DNA from: Acidobacteriota bacterium
Lineage (GTDB): Bacteria; Acidobacteriota; Vicinamibacteria; Fen-336
Direction: 5' to 3'
DNA: 52,500 bases
Assembly: GCA_011526565.1 (NCBI GenBank)
Contig: WYBL01000019.1
Location: 1 to 52,500, forward strand
The position numbers were made by a program, and so were the translations under genes. This document shows, in pieces, positions 1 through 14,146 of this stretch. The notes beneath the pieces were generated by a model. The model saw only the letters and a list, made by a program, of their open reading frames with translations. It did not search any database and was not told the DNA's origin. How positions within the stretch are numbered: position 1 is the first letter of the stretch; each line of letters opens with the position of its first letter.

Positions 1-5
1 CCACA

Positions 6-1199
6 CTAGAAGCCCGTGCCTCCGTCCGCCAGGTGGCGGCGGTGGGCGCCGCTGTCGAGGATCGCGCGGATCTCGTCGACCGCGCGAAGGACCTCGGCGT
101 CGGTCGTGTAGAAGTGGGGGGAGATCCGGATACCGGCGCCGGGGCGGTGGTCGACGACGATCTCCCTCCGCAGCAACTCGCGCGTGACCGCCTCGCCCTC
201 GGGCACGGCGAGGATCGCCATCCCGCCGCGCTGCGCCGGGTCGGCGGGCACGTGGGGGGCGAGCCCGTGCTGGCGGGCACGGTCCAGCAGCAGCGCGATC
301 TGGCGCATCGACTTCGCGCGGATCGCCTCGATTCCGACCTCGGCCACCGCGTCGTAGCCGGCCTCGGCCGCGTAGAGCGCCGGGATCGCGGGCGAGCCGT
401 GGAGGAAGCGGGTCCAGTCGGCCGCGTACTCGATCTCGCCCGGCTCGAACGCGAACGGCCGCGCGTGCGCCATCCAGCCGGTGACCCGCGGCCGCAGCGT
501 GTCGCGCAACCGCGGCGCGACGTAGAGGTAGCCCGCACCGGGGCCGCCGCAGAGCCACTTGACCGAGCCGCCGGTGGCGAAGTCGACGTCCCAGGCGGCG
601 AGGTCCACCGGCACCGTGCCCGCCGACTGGTAGAGGTCCGCCACCACCAGCGCGCCGACCTCGTGGGCGCGGCGCACGATCGCCGCGACGTCCTGCACGA
701 AGGCGCTCTTGAACAGCACGTGGGAGATGGGGACCAGCAGCGTCTCCTCGTCGATGGCGGCGAGCAGCTTCTCGAGCGGCACCGTGATGCCGTCTTCGGA
801 GGCCACCATCTCGACCCGCGCGCCGAGCCGGCGGTGGGCCTCGTAGACGTACATCACCGAGGGGAAGTTGAGGTCGTCGTAGACGATCTTGTTGCGCTTG
901 GCGGTGAACTCGAAGCAGGACAGGATCAGCGCCTGGCAGACCGAGACGTTCTGGTGCATCACGATCGAGCCGGGCGCCGCGCCGAGCAGCCGTCCCAGCT
1001 TGTCGCCGGTCGTGACGGGCATCGACCACCAGCCTTCCGCCCAGGCCCGCACGCCGCGGGTCTCCCAGGCGTCGGCGTAGGCGCCCAGGCGCTCGCGGGC
1101 GGCCGCCGGCATCGCCCCCAGCGAGTGGCTGACGAGGTAGGTCGAGCGGCCGAGGATCGGGAAGCGGGCGCGAAGGGCCTGGAGGCGGGTGTCGTCCAT
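6..1199 (-). CDS. Kynureninase-like class V PLP-dependent enzyme
   Basis: A complete 397-residue fold-type I PLP enzyme. The N-terminal pattern around residues 21-60 (SLGAMP, then a Trp-rich stretch) and the block DLYQSAGTVPVDL followed by GGSVKWLCGGPG resemble kynureninase. Lys214 in SVKW is the expected Schiff-base lysine and Asp188 in VVADLY the residue that contacts the pyridine nitrogen. Kynureninase cleaves kynurenine or 3-hydroxykynurenine to anthranilates, but related class V enzymes act on other substrates. No tryptophan- or NAD-pathway neighbour is visible, so the substrate is open. The gene is divergent from the TPR-glmU block. A TACAAT hexamer lies 11 bases before the ATG and there is no clear Shine-Dalgarno site, so its transcript may be nearly leaderless. 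Confidence 0.8.
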   Translation of the reverse strand: MDDTRLQALRARFPILGRSTYLVSHSLGAMPAAARERLGAYADAWETRGVRAWAEGWWSMPVTTGDKLGRLLGAAPGSIVMHQNVSVCQALILSCFEFTAKRNKIVYDDLNFPSVMYVYEAHRRLGARVEMVASEDGITVPLEKLLAAIDEETLLVPISHVLFKSAFVQDVAAIVRRAHEVGALVVADLYQSAGTVPVDLAAWDVDFATGGSVKWLCGGPGAGYLYVAPRLRDTLRPRVTGWMAHARPFAFEPGEIEYAADWTRFLHGSPAIPALYAAEAGYDAVAEVGIEAIRAKSMRQIALLLDRARQHGLAPHVPADPAQRGGMAILAVPEGEAVTRELLRREIVVDHRPGAGIRISPHFYTTDAEVLRAVDEIRAILDSGAHRRHLADGGTGF

Positions 1200-1253
1200 G
1201 GGCGGCAGCGATTGTAGCCCCCGGCCTGCTAAACTGGTCGCTTGCAGGCAGCG

Positions 1254-1271
1254 GGGCGACGGCCGTCGCCC
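1254..1271. repeat. Perfect 18-base palindrome before the TPR gene
   Basis: GGGCGAC-GGCC-GTCGCCC is a perfect 18-base palindrome in the 105-base gap between the divergent class V enzyme gene and the TPR gene. It could be an operator or a hairpin in the TPR-glmU leader. Palindromes of this kind also arise by chance at this GC content, so no function is assigned. Confidence 0.4.
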
Positions 1272-1306
1272 GACACGCGGCCCGGGAAGGACGAGACGGT
1301 TCTGCC

Positions 1307-1801
1307 ATGAGCAAGAAGGTGGAGAAGGCCGGCGCGCAGAGCGTCGAGGCCTACGAGAAGGCGCTCAAGGCCTTCTGGAAGAAGGACTACGAGAAGGCGG
1401 CCGAGCTGCTCGAGCCGCTCGCCCGCAGCGAGTCCGCGGAGCTGGGCGAGCGCGCGCGCACCTATCTCGCCGTGTGCGCGCAGCACGCGGACAAGAAGGG
1501 CGCCTTCAAGCCCAAGACGGCCGAGGAGCATCTGGCCTGGGGCAGCGTGCTGCACAACCGCGGCGAGTTCGCCGAGGCCCAGAAGCAGTTCGCCCAGGCG
1601 GCGGGGCTCGCCCCGCAGAACGACGTCGCCCACTACTGCCTGGCCGCCGCCGCCGCCCGCAACGGCGACGACGCCACCGCCCGCAAGGCGCTGCAGAAGG
1701 CCGTCGACCTGTCGCCCGAGAGCCGGGTCCACGCCCGCCGCGACGCCGACTTCGAGGCGCTGCGCGAGGACGAGGAGATCGCGGCCCTGCTCGAGGCCTG
1801 A
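1307..1801 (+). CDS. TPR-repeat protein
   Basis: A 164-residue soluble protein with no signal peptide or membrane segment. It is largely helical, with tetratricopeptide-type units around residues 14-50 (AYEKALKAFWKKDYEKAAELL), 76-105 (AWGSVLHNRGEFAEAQKQFAQA) and 110-140 (AHYCLAAAAARNGDDATARKAL). The Ala, Gly and Pro spacing is typical of TPR helices. TPR proteins are protein-interaction scaffolds; no specific role can be assigned. The gene lies directly before glmU, with its stop codon 5 bases before the glmU start, so the two are probably co-transcribed. The N-terminus is Lys-rich. Confidence 0.75.
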   Translation: MSKKVEKAGAQSVEAYEKALKAFWKKDYEKAAELLEPLARSESAELGERARTYLAVCAQHADKKGAFKPKTAEEHLAWGSVLHNRGEFAEAQKQFAQAAGLAPQNDVAHYCLAAAAARNGDDATARKALQKAVDLSPESRVHARRDADFEALREDEEIAALLEA

Positions 1802-1806
1802 TCGGC

Positions 1807-3186
1807 TTGGACGTCCGCGCGGTCGTCCTCGCGGCCGGCAAGGGCACGCGGATGCGCAGCGCCCGGCCCAAGGTGCTGCACCGGGTGCACGGGCTGCCGC
1901 TGCTCGAGTACCCGCTGCGGGCGCTGGCCGGCGCGGGCGTCAGCCGCGTCGCGGTCGTCACCGGCCACGAGGCGGAGGCCGTGGAGCGCTCCTTCGCGGG
2001 GCGCGGCTTCACCTTCGTGCGGCAGGACCCGCCGCGCGGCACCGGTCACGCGGTGATGGTCGCCCGCGAGGCGATCGCCGGGGCCGACACGGTGCTGGTC
2101 GTGAACGGCGACCTGCCGCTGCTGCGCGCGGAGTCGCTGCGCGCCCTGCTCGCCCGCCGCGCGGCAGGGGACGCCGCGGCCCTGCTGAGCGTCACGCTGC
2201 CCGACGCAGGCGCCTACGGCCGCGTCGTGCGCGGCGCGGACGGTGGCGTCGCCCGCATCGTCGAAGCCCGCGACGCAAGCCCCGAGGAGCGCGCGATCGG
2301 CGAGATCAACGTCGGGGTCTACGCTTTCGCGGCCGACGCCCTCGAACGCGCGCTCGCGACGCTGCGCCCGCAGAACGCCCAGGGCGAGTACTACCTGACC
2401 GACGTGGTGGCGGCGATCGCGGCGGGCGGCGGGCGGGTCTCGGCGGTGGCCGCGGCCGACGCCGACGAGGGGCGCGGCGTCAACACGGTGGCCGAGTTGG
2501 CCGCGGCCACCGCGCTGCGGCGCGCGGCCCGGCTGCACGGGCTGATGGAGGCCGGGGTCGCGATCGAGGACCCCGCGTCGACCTGGGTCTCGGAGGACGC
2601 GGTGGTCGCGGCCGACGCCGTGCTGCGGCCGTTCACGGTGATCGACGGGGCGAGCCGGGTCGAAGCAGGCGCGGTGCTCGGTCCTTTCGTGCGGCTGGAG
2701 AGCGCCAGCGTCGGCGCCGGCGCCACGGTGCTCGACCACTGCCTGTTGCGCGAGTGCCAGGTCGAGCAGGGCGCCACGATCGGGCCGTTCGCCCACCTGC
2801 GCCCGGAGACGGTGATCGAGCCGGGCGCCAAGGTCGGCAACTTCGTCGAGCTCAAGAAGACCCGGCTCGGCGCGGGCGCCAAGGCGCCGCACCTGACCTA
2901 CCTCGGCGACGCGGTGATCGGGCCGAAGGCGAACATCGGCGCCGGCACCATCACCTGCAACTACGACGGCCACGCCAAGCACCCGACGGCGATCGGCGCC
3001 GGCGCCTTCGTCGGCTCCAACTCGACGCTGGTGGCGCCGGTGACGATCGCCGACGGCGCCTACGTCGGCGCCGGCTCGGTGATCACCAAGGACGTGCCGG
3101 CCGATGCGCTGGCCGTGTCGCGCCCCAGCCAGGTCGTCAAGGAAGGCTGGGCGCGGCGGCGGCGGGAGAGCCGCGGCAAGCACTGA
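1807..3186 (+). CDS. glmU: Bifunctional GlmU (UDP-GlcNAc synthesis)
   Basis: A 459-residue protein, close to the 456 of E. coli GlmU. The N-terminal pyrophosphorylase domain has the nucleotide-binding loop LAAGKGTRM (residues 8-16). The C-terminal half is a left-handed beta-helix of hexapeptide repeats containing the acetyltransferase signature GTITCNYDG. It acetylates glucosamine-1-phosphate and joins it to UTP to give UDP-GlcNAc for peptidoglycan and lipopolysaccharide. The start is a TTG 5 bases after the TPR stop; it is chosen because the conserved strand DVRAVVLAAG begins right after it and no ATG or GTG lies close by. It is paired with glmS downstream, which feeds the same pathway. Confidence 0.93.
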   Translation: MDVRAVVLAAGKGTRMRSARPKVLHRVHGLPLLEYPLRALAGAGVSRVAVVTGHEAEAVERSFAGRGFTFVRQDPPRGTGHAVMVAREAIAGADTVLVVNGDLPLLRAESLRALLARRAAGDAAALLSVTLPDAGAYGRVVRGADGGVARIVEARDASPEERAIGEINVGVYAFAADALERALATLRPQNAQGEYYLTDVVAAIAAGGGRVSAVAAADADEGRGVNTVAELAAATALRRAARLHGLMEAGVAIEDPASTWVSEDAVVAADAVLRPFTVIDGASRVEAGAVLGPFVRLESASVGAGATVLDHCLLRECQVEQGATIGPFAHLRPETVIEPGAKVGNFVELKKTRLGAGAKAPHLTYLGDAVIGPKANIGAGTITCNYDGHAKHPTAIGAGAFVGSNSTLVAPVTIADGAYVGAGSVITKDVPADALAVSRPSQVVKEGWARRRRESRGKH

Positions 3187-3191
3187 CGGCC

Positions 3192-3210
3192 CCGCCCTTG
3201 CATCGGGCGG
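3192..3210 (+). terminator. Small hairpin between glmU and glmS
   Basis: CCGCCC and GGGCGG, separated by a 7-base loop, form a short GC-rich hairpin just after the glmU stop. There is no T tract, so termination would be weak or Rho-assisted; it may only modulate read-through into glmS. The 86-base gap is too short to hold a glmS ribozyme. Confidence 0.3.
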
Positions 3211-3272
3211 AGCCGGCGTCGCCGTTCGTGGCCCCGCAGCCACGCGTTCCGGCGAGAGGAGAAGCGAAGCGC

Positions 3273-5114
<1,842 letters not shown>

Positions 5115-5122
5115 GCGTCGCG

Positions 5123-7387
5123 ATGAGCGGCAACGTCGTGCGCGGCCCGTGGCCGGGGCCCGCAGGCCCGGCGGCCCCCGATCTCCTCGCCGGGCTCAAC
5201 CCGCAGCAGCGCGCGGCGGTGCTGGCGGCCGACGGCCCCGTGCTGATCCTGGCCGGCGCGGGCAGCGGCAAGACCCGCGTCATCACCCACCGCATCGCCC
5301 ACCTCGTGCTCGACCGCGGCGTGCCGCGCGACGCGATCCTGGCCGTCACCTTCACCAACAAGGCGGCCGGCGAGATGAAGGAGCGGGTGCTGCACCTGCT
5401 GGGCGGCGGCAGCGCCGCCGGGTTGTGGGTCTCCACCTTCCACGCGCTGTGCGTCCGCCTGCTGCGCCGCGAGTTCGAGGCCGCCTCGCTGCCCCGCGAG
5501 TTCGTGATCTACGACGAGGCCGACCAGCTCGCCGCCGTCAGGCTGGCGATGAAGGAGCTGGACCTGTCCGAGAAGCTGCACCCGCCGCGGCGGCTCTTGT
5601 CGCGCATCTCGGCCCGCAAGAACTCGGGGCGCGACCCGGAGGCCGCGGACGAGATGTCGCTGCAGGCCTCGCTCGTGCAGCGGGTGGCCGAGCGCTACCA
5701 GCAGCGGCTGAACGCCGCCCACGCGCTCGACTTCGACGACCTGCTGCTGCGCAGCGTCGCGCTGCTCGCGCAGGACGCCGCCGTCCGCGGGCGCTGGCAG
5801 CGGCGCTTCTCGTACCTGCTGGTCGACGAGTACCAGGACACCAACCGCGCCCAGTTCGACCTGGTCCGGCTGCTGGCGGGCGGCGCTGGAAACGTGACGG
5901 TGGTCGGCGACGAGGACCAGTCGATCTACTCCTGGCGCGGCGCGACGATCGAGAACATCCTCAACTTCGAGCGCCACTTCCCCGGCGCCCGGGTGCTGCG
6001 CCTCGAGCAGAACTACCGCTCGACCCAGGCGATCCTCGACGCCGCCGGCACCCTCGTCTCGCGCAACCGCAAGCGCAAGGGCAAGACGCTGCAGGCGACC
6101 CGCGCCGGCGGCGACCCGGTGTGGCTGCACCGCGCGGCCGACGAGTACCAGGAGGCGGCGTGGGTCGTGGAGCGGATCGCCTCGCGCCGGCAGCACCGCG
6201 CCGCGGTGCTGTTCCGGATGAACGCCCAGAGCCGGCTGCTGGAAGAGGCGCTGCGGCGCCACGGCCTGCCCTACGTGGTGGTCGGCGGCGTCGGGTTCTA
6301 CGAGCGCAAGGAGGTCAAGGACGTCCTCGGCTACCTGCGCCTGGTGCTCAATCCCGACGACGACATGGCCGTGCGGCGGGTGCTCAACGTGCCGCCGCGC
6401 GGGATCGGCGACAAGACCGTCAACGAGCTGGAGCGGCTCGCCGGTGCCGAGCGCCTGTCGCTGATGGGCGCTCTCGGGCGCGTCGTCGACGACGCGCTGC
6501 TGCCGGCCCGCGCCACGCTGCCGCTCGGCCGCTTCCGCGACCTGGTGACGCGGCTGCGCGAGGACGCCGCGCGGCTCACCCTGCGCGGGCTCGTCGAGCG
6601 GCTGCTGGAGCTGTCGGGCTACGCGCTGGCGCTGGCCGACGACGACTCGCGAGAGAGCCAGCAGCGCGAGGCCAACCTCGCCGAGCTGATCAACTCGGTG
6701 GCCGAGTACGAAGCCCGCGAGGACGCGGCCGGCCTCGCCGGCTTCCTCGACGAGATCTCGCTGCTCTCCGACGTCGACCAGGCGAAAGGCGAAGCGCCCG
6801 TCGTGCTGATGACGTTCCACGCGGCCAAGGGCCTCGAGTTCGAGGACGTGTTCCTGATCGGGATGGAGGAGGGGCTCGTGCCCCACGCCCGCGCGGCGAA
6901 CGACGACGACGGGATCGAGGAGGAGCGCCGCCTCTGCTACGTCGGGATGACCCGCGCGATGGAGCGGCTGCACCTGACCTGGACCGTGACCCGGGCCGTG
7001 TTCGGCCAGCGGCGGCTGGCCGAGCCCAGCCGCTTCCTCGAGGAGCTGCCTCCCGTCGGCCTGCGCCGCACCGGGCAGGGGTTCGATGCCCCGCCGGCGA
7101 CCGGGGGCTGGCGCTCCGGGGGTGGCGGTGGGCGCTCCGGCTGGCGCGACGAGCCGGCGCTCAGCCGGTCGTCCCTGCCCCCGCGCCTGGCCGCGGCGGC
7201 CGCCGCTCCGCCGGCTCCCGGCGGGCCGGAGCTGAAGGCCGGAGCCCGCGTCCGCCATCCGCTGTTCGGGGTGGGGACCGTGATCCGCCGCGAGGGCGAC
7301 GGCGACGACCTCAAGGTCACCGTGTCGTTCCCGGGCGTGGGCGCCAAGCGCCTGGTCGCGAAGTACGCGGGGCTCGAAGAGGCCTGA
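5123..7387 (+). CDS. pcrA: UvrD/PcrA-type DNA helicase
   Basis: A 754-residue superfamily 1A 3'-5' helicase. Walker A is AGAGSGKT at residues 44-51, the Q-motif is LNPQQRAAV, motif Ia is TFTNKAAGEMKERV, motif II is VDEYQDTN, and motif VI is YVGMTRAMERLHL. A Gly/Ser/Arg-rich linker around residues 655-680 leads to a C-terminal segment (FGVGTVIRREGDG...KRLVAKYAGLE) that matches the RNA-polymerase-binding Tudor-like end of PcrA and UvrD. It acts in nucleotide-excision repair, replication restart and transcription-coupled repair; mfd is also in this window. It follows glmS closely and ends in a convergent hairpin against the lipoprotein gene. Confidence 0.92.
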   Translation: MSGNVVRGPWPGPAGPAAPDLLAGLNPQQRAAVLAADGPVLILAGAGSGKTRVITHRIAHLVLDRGVPRDAILAVTFTNKAAGEMKERVLHLLGGGSAAGLWVSTFHALCVRLLRREFEAASLPREFVIYDEADQLAAVRLAMKELDLSEKLHPPRRLLSRISARKNSGRDPEAADEMSLQASLVQRVAERYQQRLNAAHALDFDDLLLRSVALLAQDAAVRGRWQRRFSYLLVDEYQDTNRAQFDLVRLLAGGAGNVTVVGDEDQSIYSWRGATIENILNFERHFPGARVLRLEQNYRSTQAILDAAGTLVSRNRKRKGKTLQATRAGGDPVWLHRAADEYQEAAWVVERIASRRQHRAAVLFRMNAQSRLLEEALRRHGLPYVVVGGVGFYERKEVKDVLGYLRLVLNPDDDMAVRRVLNVPPRGIGDKTVNELERLAGAERLSLMGALGRVVDDALLPARATLPLGRFRDLVTRLREDAARLTLRGLVERLLELSGYALALADDDSRESQQREANLAELINSVAEYEAREDAAGLAGFLDEISLLSDVDQAKGEAPVVLMTFHAAKGLEFEDVFLIGMEEGLVPHARAANDDDGIEEERRLCYVGMTRAMERLHLTWTVTRAVFGQRRLAEPSRFLEELPPVGLRRTGQGFDAPPATGGWRSGGGGGRSGWRDEPALSRSSLPPRLAAAAAAPPAPGGPELKAGARVRHPLFGVGTVIRREGDGDDLKVTVSFPGVGAKRLVAKYAGLEEA

Positions 7388-7395
7388 AACGCGAA

Positions 7396-7435
7396 CGGGC
7401 CGCGGCCGGGGCGCCTCAGCCCCCTCCGCGGCCCG
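7396..7435. terminator. Bidirectional hairpin between convergent genes
   Basis: CGGGCCGCGG (7396-7405) and CCGCGGCCCG (7426-7435) are perfect 10-base complements, with an inner GGGG/CCCC extension around a short loop. The hairpin lies between the stop codons of pcrA and the convergent lipoprotein gene, where a shared terminator is expected. No T tract is present on either strand. Confidence 0.6.
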
Positions 7436-7450
7436 CGACGCTTCGCGGGT

Positions 7451-8113
7451 CTACTTCTTGTCGAGCCCGGTGACCACCCAGCGGCTCATCGGCAGGGTGA
7501 CGCCGGCGGCGTCCTTCATCTCGTACTTGCGCAGCGTCATCGTGTAGTTCTCGACCGCGCCGTCCACGGTGACCGCGACGTCGACGCTCTTCTCGACCAT
7601 CTCGCCGGTCAGCTTCTCCACGTCGTCGTTGGGCCCGATCGAGAGGGTGACGACGCGCTTCTCGCGCTCCAGCGCCTGGGTCGTGTCCGCGACCGCGCGC
7701 TTGAACTCCTTCTCCTTCTCGATGAAGCCCTTCCAGTCCTCCGCAACCTTGGCGAGGCGGGCCGGGATCGGGGCCCCCTTCTTGAGCAGCTCCTGGACCT
7801 CGGTGGCGGGGTTCAGGTTGTCGAGGTAGTACTGGTTGTAGGTCTTCTTGTTGTCGGCCAGGCCCTTGATCGCCTCCTGGTTCTTCCGGACGATCTCCAC
7901 GAGCGGGGCCGGGCCGCGGTTGTCCGGGGAGGCGCCCAGCACCTTCCAGGACTGGGGCACCTTGTCGAACAGCACGATCGCGAAGCTCGACACGGTCTGG
8001 GTGTCCTTGGCGGCCACCGCGCGGAAGTAGTTTTCGACGACCTGGTTCTCGGCGCCGCCACAGGCGGCCGCGAAGGCGGCCAGCACCAGCAGCGCCCCGT
8101 CACGAAGTCTCAT
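7451..8113 (-). CDS. Putative lipoprotein of unknown function
   Basis: A 220-residue protein with a short charged N-terminus, a hydrophobic segment and a lipobox-like AAAC with Cys18, so probably a lipoprotein. The mature part is charged and mostly helical in the middle (KGFIEKEKEFKRAVADTTQALEREKRV) and ends in beta-like segments (VDVAVTVDGAVENYTMTLRKYE). No family is recognised. It looks like a small secreted accumulation or binding domain, as in DUF4878-type lipoproteins, but this is only a resemblance. A strong AAGGAGGAG site precedes the ATG. It lies 36 bases after gyrA on the same strand and could be the last gene of the dnaA-gyrA transcript. Confidence 0.7.
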   Translation of the reverse strand: MRLRDGALLVLAAFAAACGGAENQVVENYFRAVAAKDTQTVSSFAIVLFDKVPQSWKVLGASPDNRGPAPLVEIVRKNQEAIKGLADNKKTYNQYYLDNLNPATEVQELLKKGAPIPARLAKVAEDWKGFIEKEKEFKRAVADTTQALEREKRVVTLSIGPNDDVEKLTGEMVEKSVDVAVTVDGAVENYTMTLRKYEMKDAAGVTLPMSRWVVTGLDKK

Positions 8114-8149
8114 GGCTCCTCCTTCAGAAGCGCTCCCCGGCCCTTCGCG

Positions 8150-10633
8150 TCAGCTCTCAGGCGCCGTTGCCGGCTCGTCGGCCTCGTCGCGCTCGGCGAG
8201 GCGGGCGACCGAGACGAGGGCGTCGCCCTCTTCCAGGTCGATCAGGCGCACGCCCTGCGTGTTGCGGCCGATCGTCCGGATCTCCGCCGTGTTGAGACGG
8301 ATGATCATACCTTTTCCGCTGATCAGCATCACCTGCTCGTCGCCCTGCAGGAACTTGACGCCGACCACCTGCCCGGTGCGCTCGGTGACGTCCATGTTGA
8401 TGATGCCCTTGCCGCCGCGGTTCTGCAGCCGGTACTCGCCGAGCTCGGTCCGCTTGCCGTAGCCGCGTTCGGCCACGGTCAGCAGCGTGCCCTCCTTCTG
8501 CAGCACCTCGAGCGCCACCACCTCGTCGCCTTCGCCGAGCTCGATGCCCTTGACGCCGTAGGCGGTGCGCCCCATCGGCCGCACGTCGCCTTCGGCGAAG
8601 CGGATCGACAGGCCCTCGCGGGTGGCGAGCAGCAGCTCGTCTTCTCCACCCGTCAGCACCGCCTCGAGCAGCGCGTCGGGCTCCTCGACGCCGAGGGCGA
8701 TGATGCCGCCCGAGCGCGGGTTCGAAAACGCCTTGAGCGCGGTCTTCTTGACGATCCCGCGGCGGGTGGCGAGGAACACGTAGCCGCCCTGCTCGAAGTC
8801 GCGCACCGCCACCATGCCGGCGATCTTCTCGCCGGACTGGAGCTGGGCCAGGTTGACGATCGCCTTGCCCTTGCCGCCGGGCCCCACGTCCGGGATCTCG
8901 TGGACCCGCAGCCAGTAGCAGCGGCCGCGGTCGGTGAAGACCAGGATGTAGGAGTGGGTCGAGGCGATGAACAGGTGGTCGACGAAGTCCTCGTCCTTGG
9001 TCTTCATCCCGATCCGGCCGCGGCCGCCGCGGCGCTGGGAGCGGTAGGTCGAGATCGAGGTCCGCTTGATGTAGCCGCCGTGGGTGATCGAGATCGCCAC
9101 GTCCTCGTCGGCGATCATGTCGAGGGTGGTGATCTCGTCGACCGAGTCGACGATGTCGGTGCGGCGCGGGTCACCGTGGTCGGCGCGCAGCTTGCGCAGC
9201 TCGTCGACGACGATGCGGTCGATGCGCTCGGCGCGGGCCAGGATGTCCTTCAGGTCGGCGATCAGCACCTTCAGCTCGGCCAGCTCGTCGACGATCTTCT
9301 GGCGCTCGAGGCCGGTCAGCCGCTGCAGCTGCAGCTCGAGGATGGCGTCGGCCTGGATCTCGGTCAGGCCGAAGCGGGCGACGAGGCCGGCGTGGGCCTC
9401 GGCCGGCGTCTTCGATCCGCGGATCAGCGCGATCACCGCGTCGAGGTTGTCGAGGGCGATCACGTAGCCCTCGAGGACGTGGGCGCGGGCCTCGGCCTTC
9501 TTCAGCTCGAAGACCGTGCGCCGGCGGATCACCTCGCGGCGGAACTCGAGGAACAGCTCGCAGGCCTCGAGCAGGTTCAGCACCCGCGGCCGCTGGTCGA
9601 CGATCGCCAGCAGGATCACGCCGAAGGTGTCCTGCAGCGGGGTGTGCTTGTACAGGTTGTTGAGCACGACCTGGGCGGGCTCGCCCTTCTTGACGTCGAC
9701 GACGATCCGCATCCCCTCGCGGTCGGACTCGTCGCGCACGTCGGAGATGCCCTCGAGCCGCTTCTCGCGGACCAGGTCGGCGATCTTCTCGATCAGCTTC
9801 GCCTTGTTGACCTGGTAGGGGATCTCGCGGATCACGATCTGCTCGCGGTCGCCCTTCTTCGTGGTCTCGATCTCGGCCTTGGCGCGCAGCACGATCTGGC
9901 CGCGGCCGGTGCGGTAGGCGGAGCGGATGCCGCCGCGGCCGCAGATCGTGGCCCCGGTCGGGAAGTCGGGCCCGCGCACGCGCTGCATCACGCCCTCGAG
10001 CCGCTCGTCGGGGGTGAGGTCCGGGCTCTCGATCAGGAAGGTGAGCGCCTCCACCACCTCGCCCAGGTTGTGGGGCGGGATGTTGGTGGCCATGCCGACC
10101 GCGATGCCGGCGGCGCCGTTGACGAGCAGGTTGGGCAGCGCGGTGGGCAGCACCGTCGGCTCGACCGAGGAGTCGTCGTAGGTCGGCTGGAAGTCGACGG
10201 TCTCCTTCTCGATGTCGGCCATCATCAGCGCGCCGAGCCGGGTCAGCCGCGCCTCGGTGTAGCGCTGGGCGGCGGGCGGGTCGCCGTCGACCGAGCCGAA
10301 GTTGCCCTGGCCGTCGACGAGAGGCGCCCGCATGTTCCACGGCTGGGCCATCCGCACCAGCGTGTCGTAGATCGCCATGTCGCCGTGCGGGTGGTAGTTG
10401 CCCATCACCTCGCCGACGATCTTGGCGCTCTTGCGGTAGGGCCGCCCCGGCACCAGGCCCATCTGCTGCATGCCGTACAGCACGCGGCGGTTGGCGGGCT
10501 TGAGCCCGTCGCGCACGTCGGGCAGCGCGCGGCCGATGATCACCGACATCGCGTAGTCCATGTAGGACTGCCGCATCTCGTCGGCGATGTTGGTGGGGAT
10601 CTTGAAGAGCGCGATCTTCTCGGGTTCGTCCAT
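8150..10633 (-). CDS. gyrA: DNA gyrase subunit A
   Basis: An 827-residue type IIA topoisomerase subunit. The catalytic tyrosine is Tyr125 in [10 protein letters not shown], equivalent to E. coli Tyr122. The C-terminal beta-pinwheel carries the GyrA box QRRGGRG, which marks it as gyrase rather than topoisomerase IV ParC and underlies DNA wrapping and negative supercoiling. The quinolone-resistance region reads GDMAIYD: Met86 stands where E. coli has Ser83, while Asp90 keeps the position of Asp87. The acidic tail is short ([14 protein letters not shown]). It follows gyrB by 28 bases on the same strand. It forms the A2B2 gyrase with GyrB. Confidence 0.97.
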   Translation of the reverse strand: MDEPEKIALFKIPTNIADEMRQSYMDYAMSVIIGRALPDVRDGLKPANRRVLYGMQQMGLVPGRPYRKSAKIVGEVMGNYHPHGDMAIYDTLVRMAQPWNMRAPLVDGQGNFGSVDGDPPAAQRYTEARLTRLGALMMADIEKETVDFQPTYDDSSVEPTVLPTALPNLLVNGAAGIAVGMATNIPPHNLGEVVEALTFLIESPDLTPDERLEGVMQRVRGPDFPTGATICGRGGIRSAYRTGRGQIVLRAKAEIETTKKGDREQIVIREIPYQVNKAKLIEKIADLVREKRLEGISDVRDESDREGMRIVVDVKKGEPAQVVLNNLYKHTPLQDTFGVILLAIVDQRPRVLNLLEACELFLEFRREVIRRRTVFELKKAEARAHVLEGYVIALDNLDAVIALIRGSKTPAEAHAGLVARFGLTEIQADAILELQLQRLTGLERQKIVDELAELKVLIADLKDILARAERIDRIVVDELRKLRADHGDPRRTDIVDSVDEITTLDMIADEDVAISITHGGYIKRTSISTYRSQRRGGRGRIGMKTKDEDFVDHLFIASTHSYILVFTDRGRCYWLRVHEIPDVGPGGKGKAIVNLAQLQSGEKIAGMVAVRDFEQGGYVFLATRRGIVKKTALKAFSNPRSGGIIALGVEEPDALLEAVLTGGEDELLLATREGLSIRFAEGDVRPMGRTAYGVKGIELGEGDEVVALEVLQKEGTLLTVAERGYGKRTELGEYRLQNRGGKGIINMDVTERTGQVVGVKFLQGDEQVMLISGKGMIIRLNTAEIRTIGRNTQGVRLIDLEEGDALVSVARLAERDEADEPATAPES

Positions 10634-10661
10634 CTTCGGTATTCGTTCTCTCGCTTCCCGG

Positions 10662-14137
<3,476 letters not shown>

Positions 14138-14146
14138 GCTTCGCGA

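Noticed and set aside
3187..3272. Possible glmS ribozyme before glmS
   Set aside because: The gap is only 86 bases and lacks the ribozyme core; the element is mainly known from Firmicutes. Only a small hairpin is seen.
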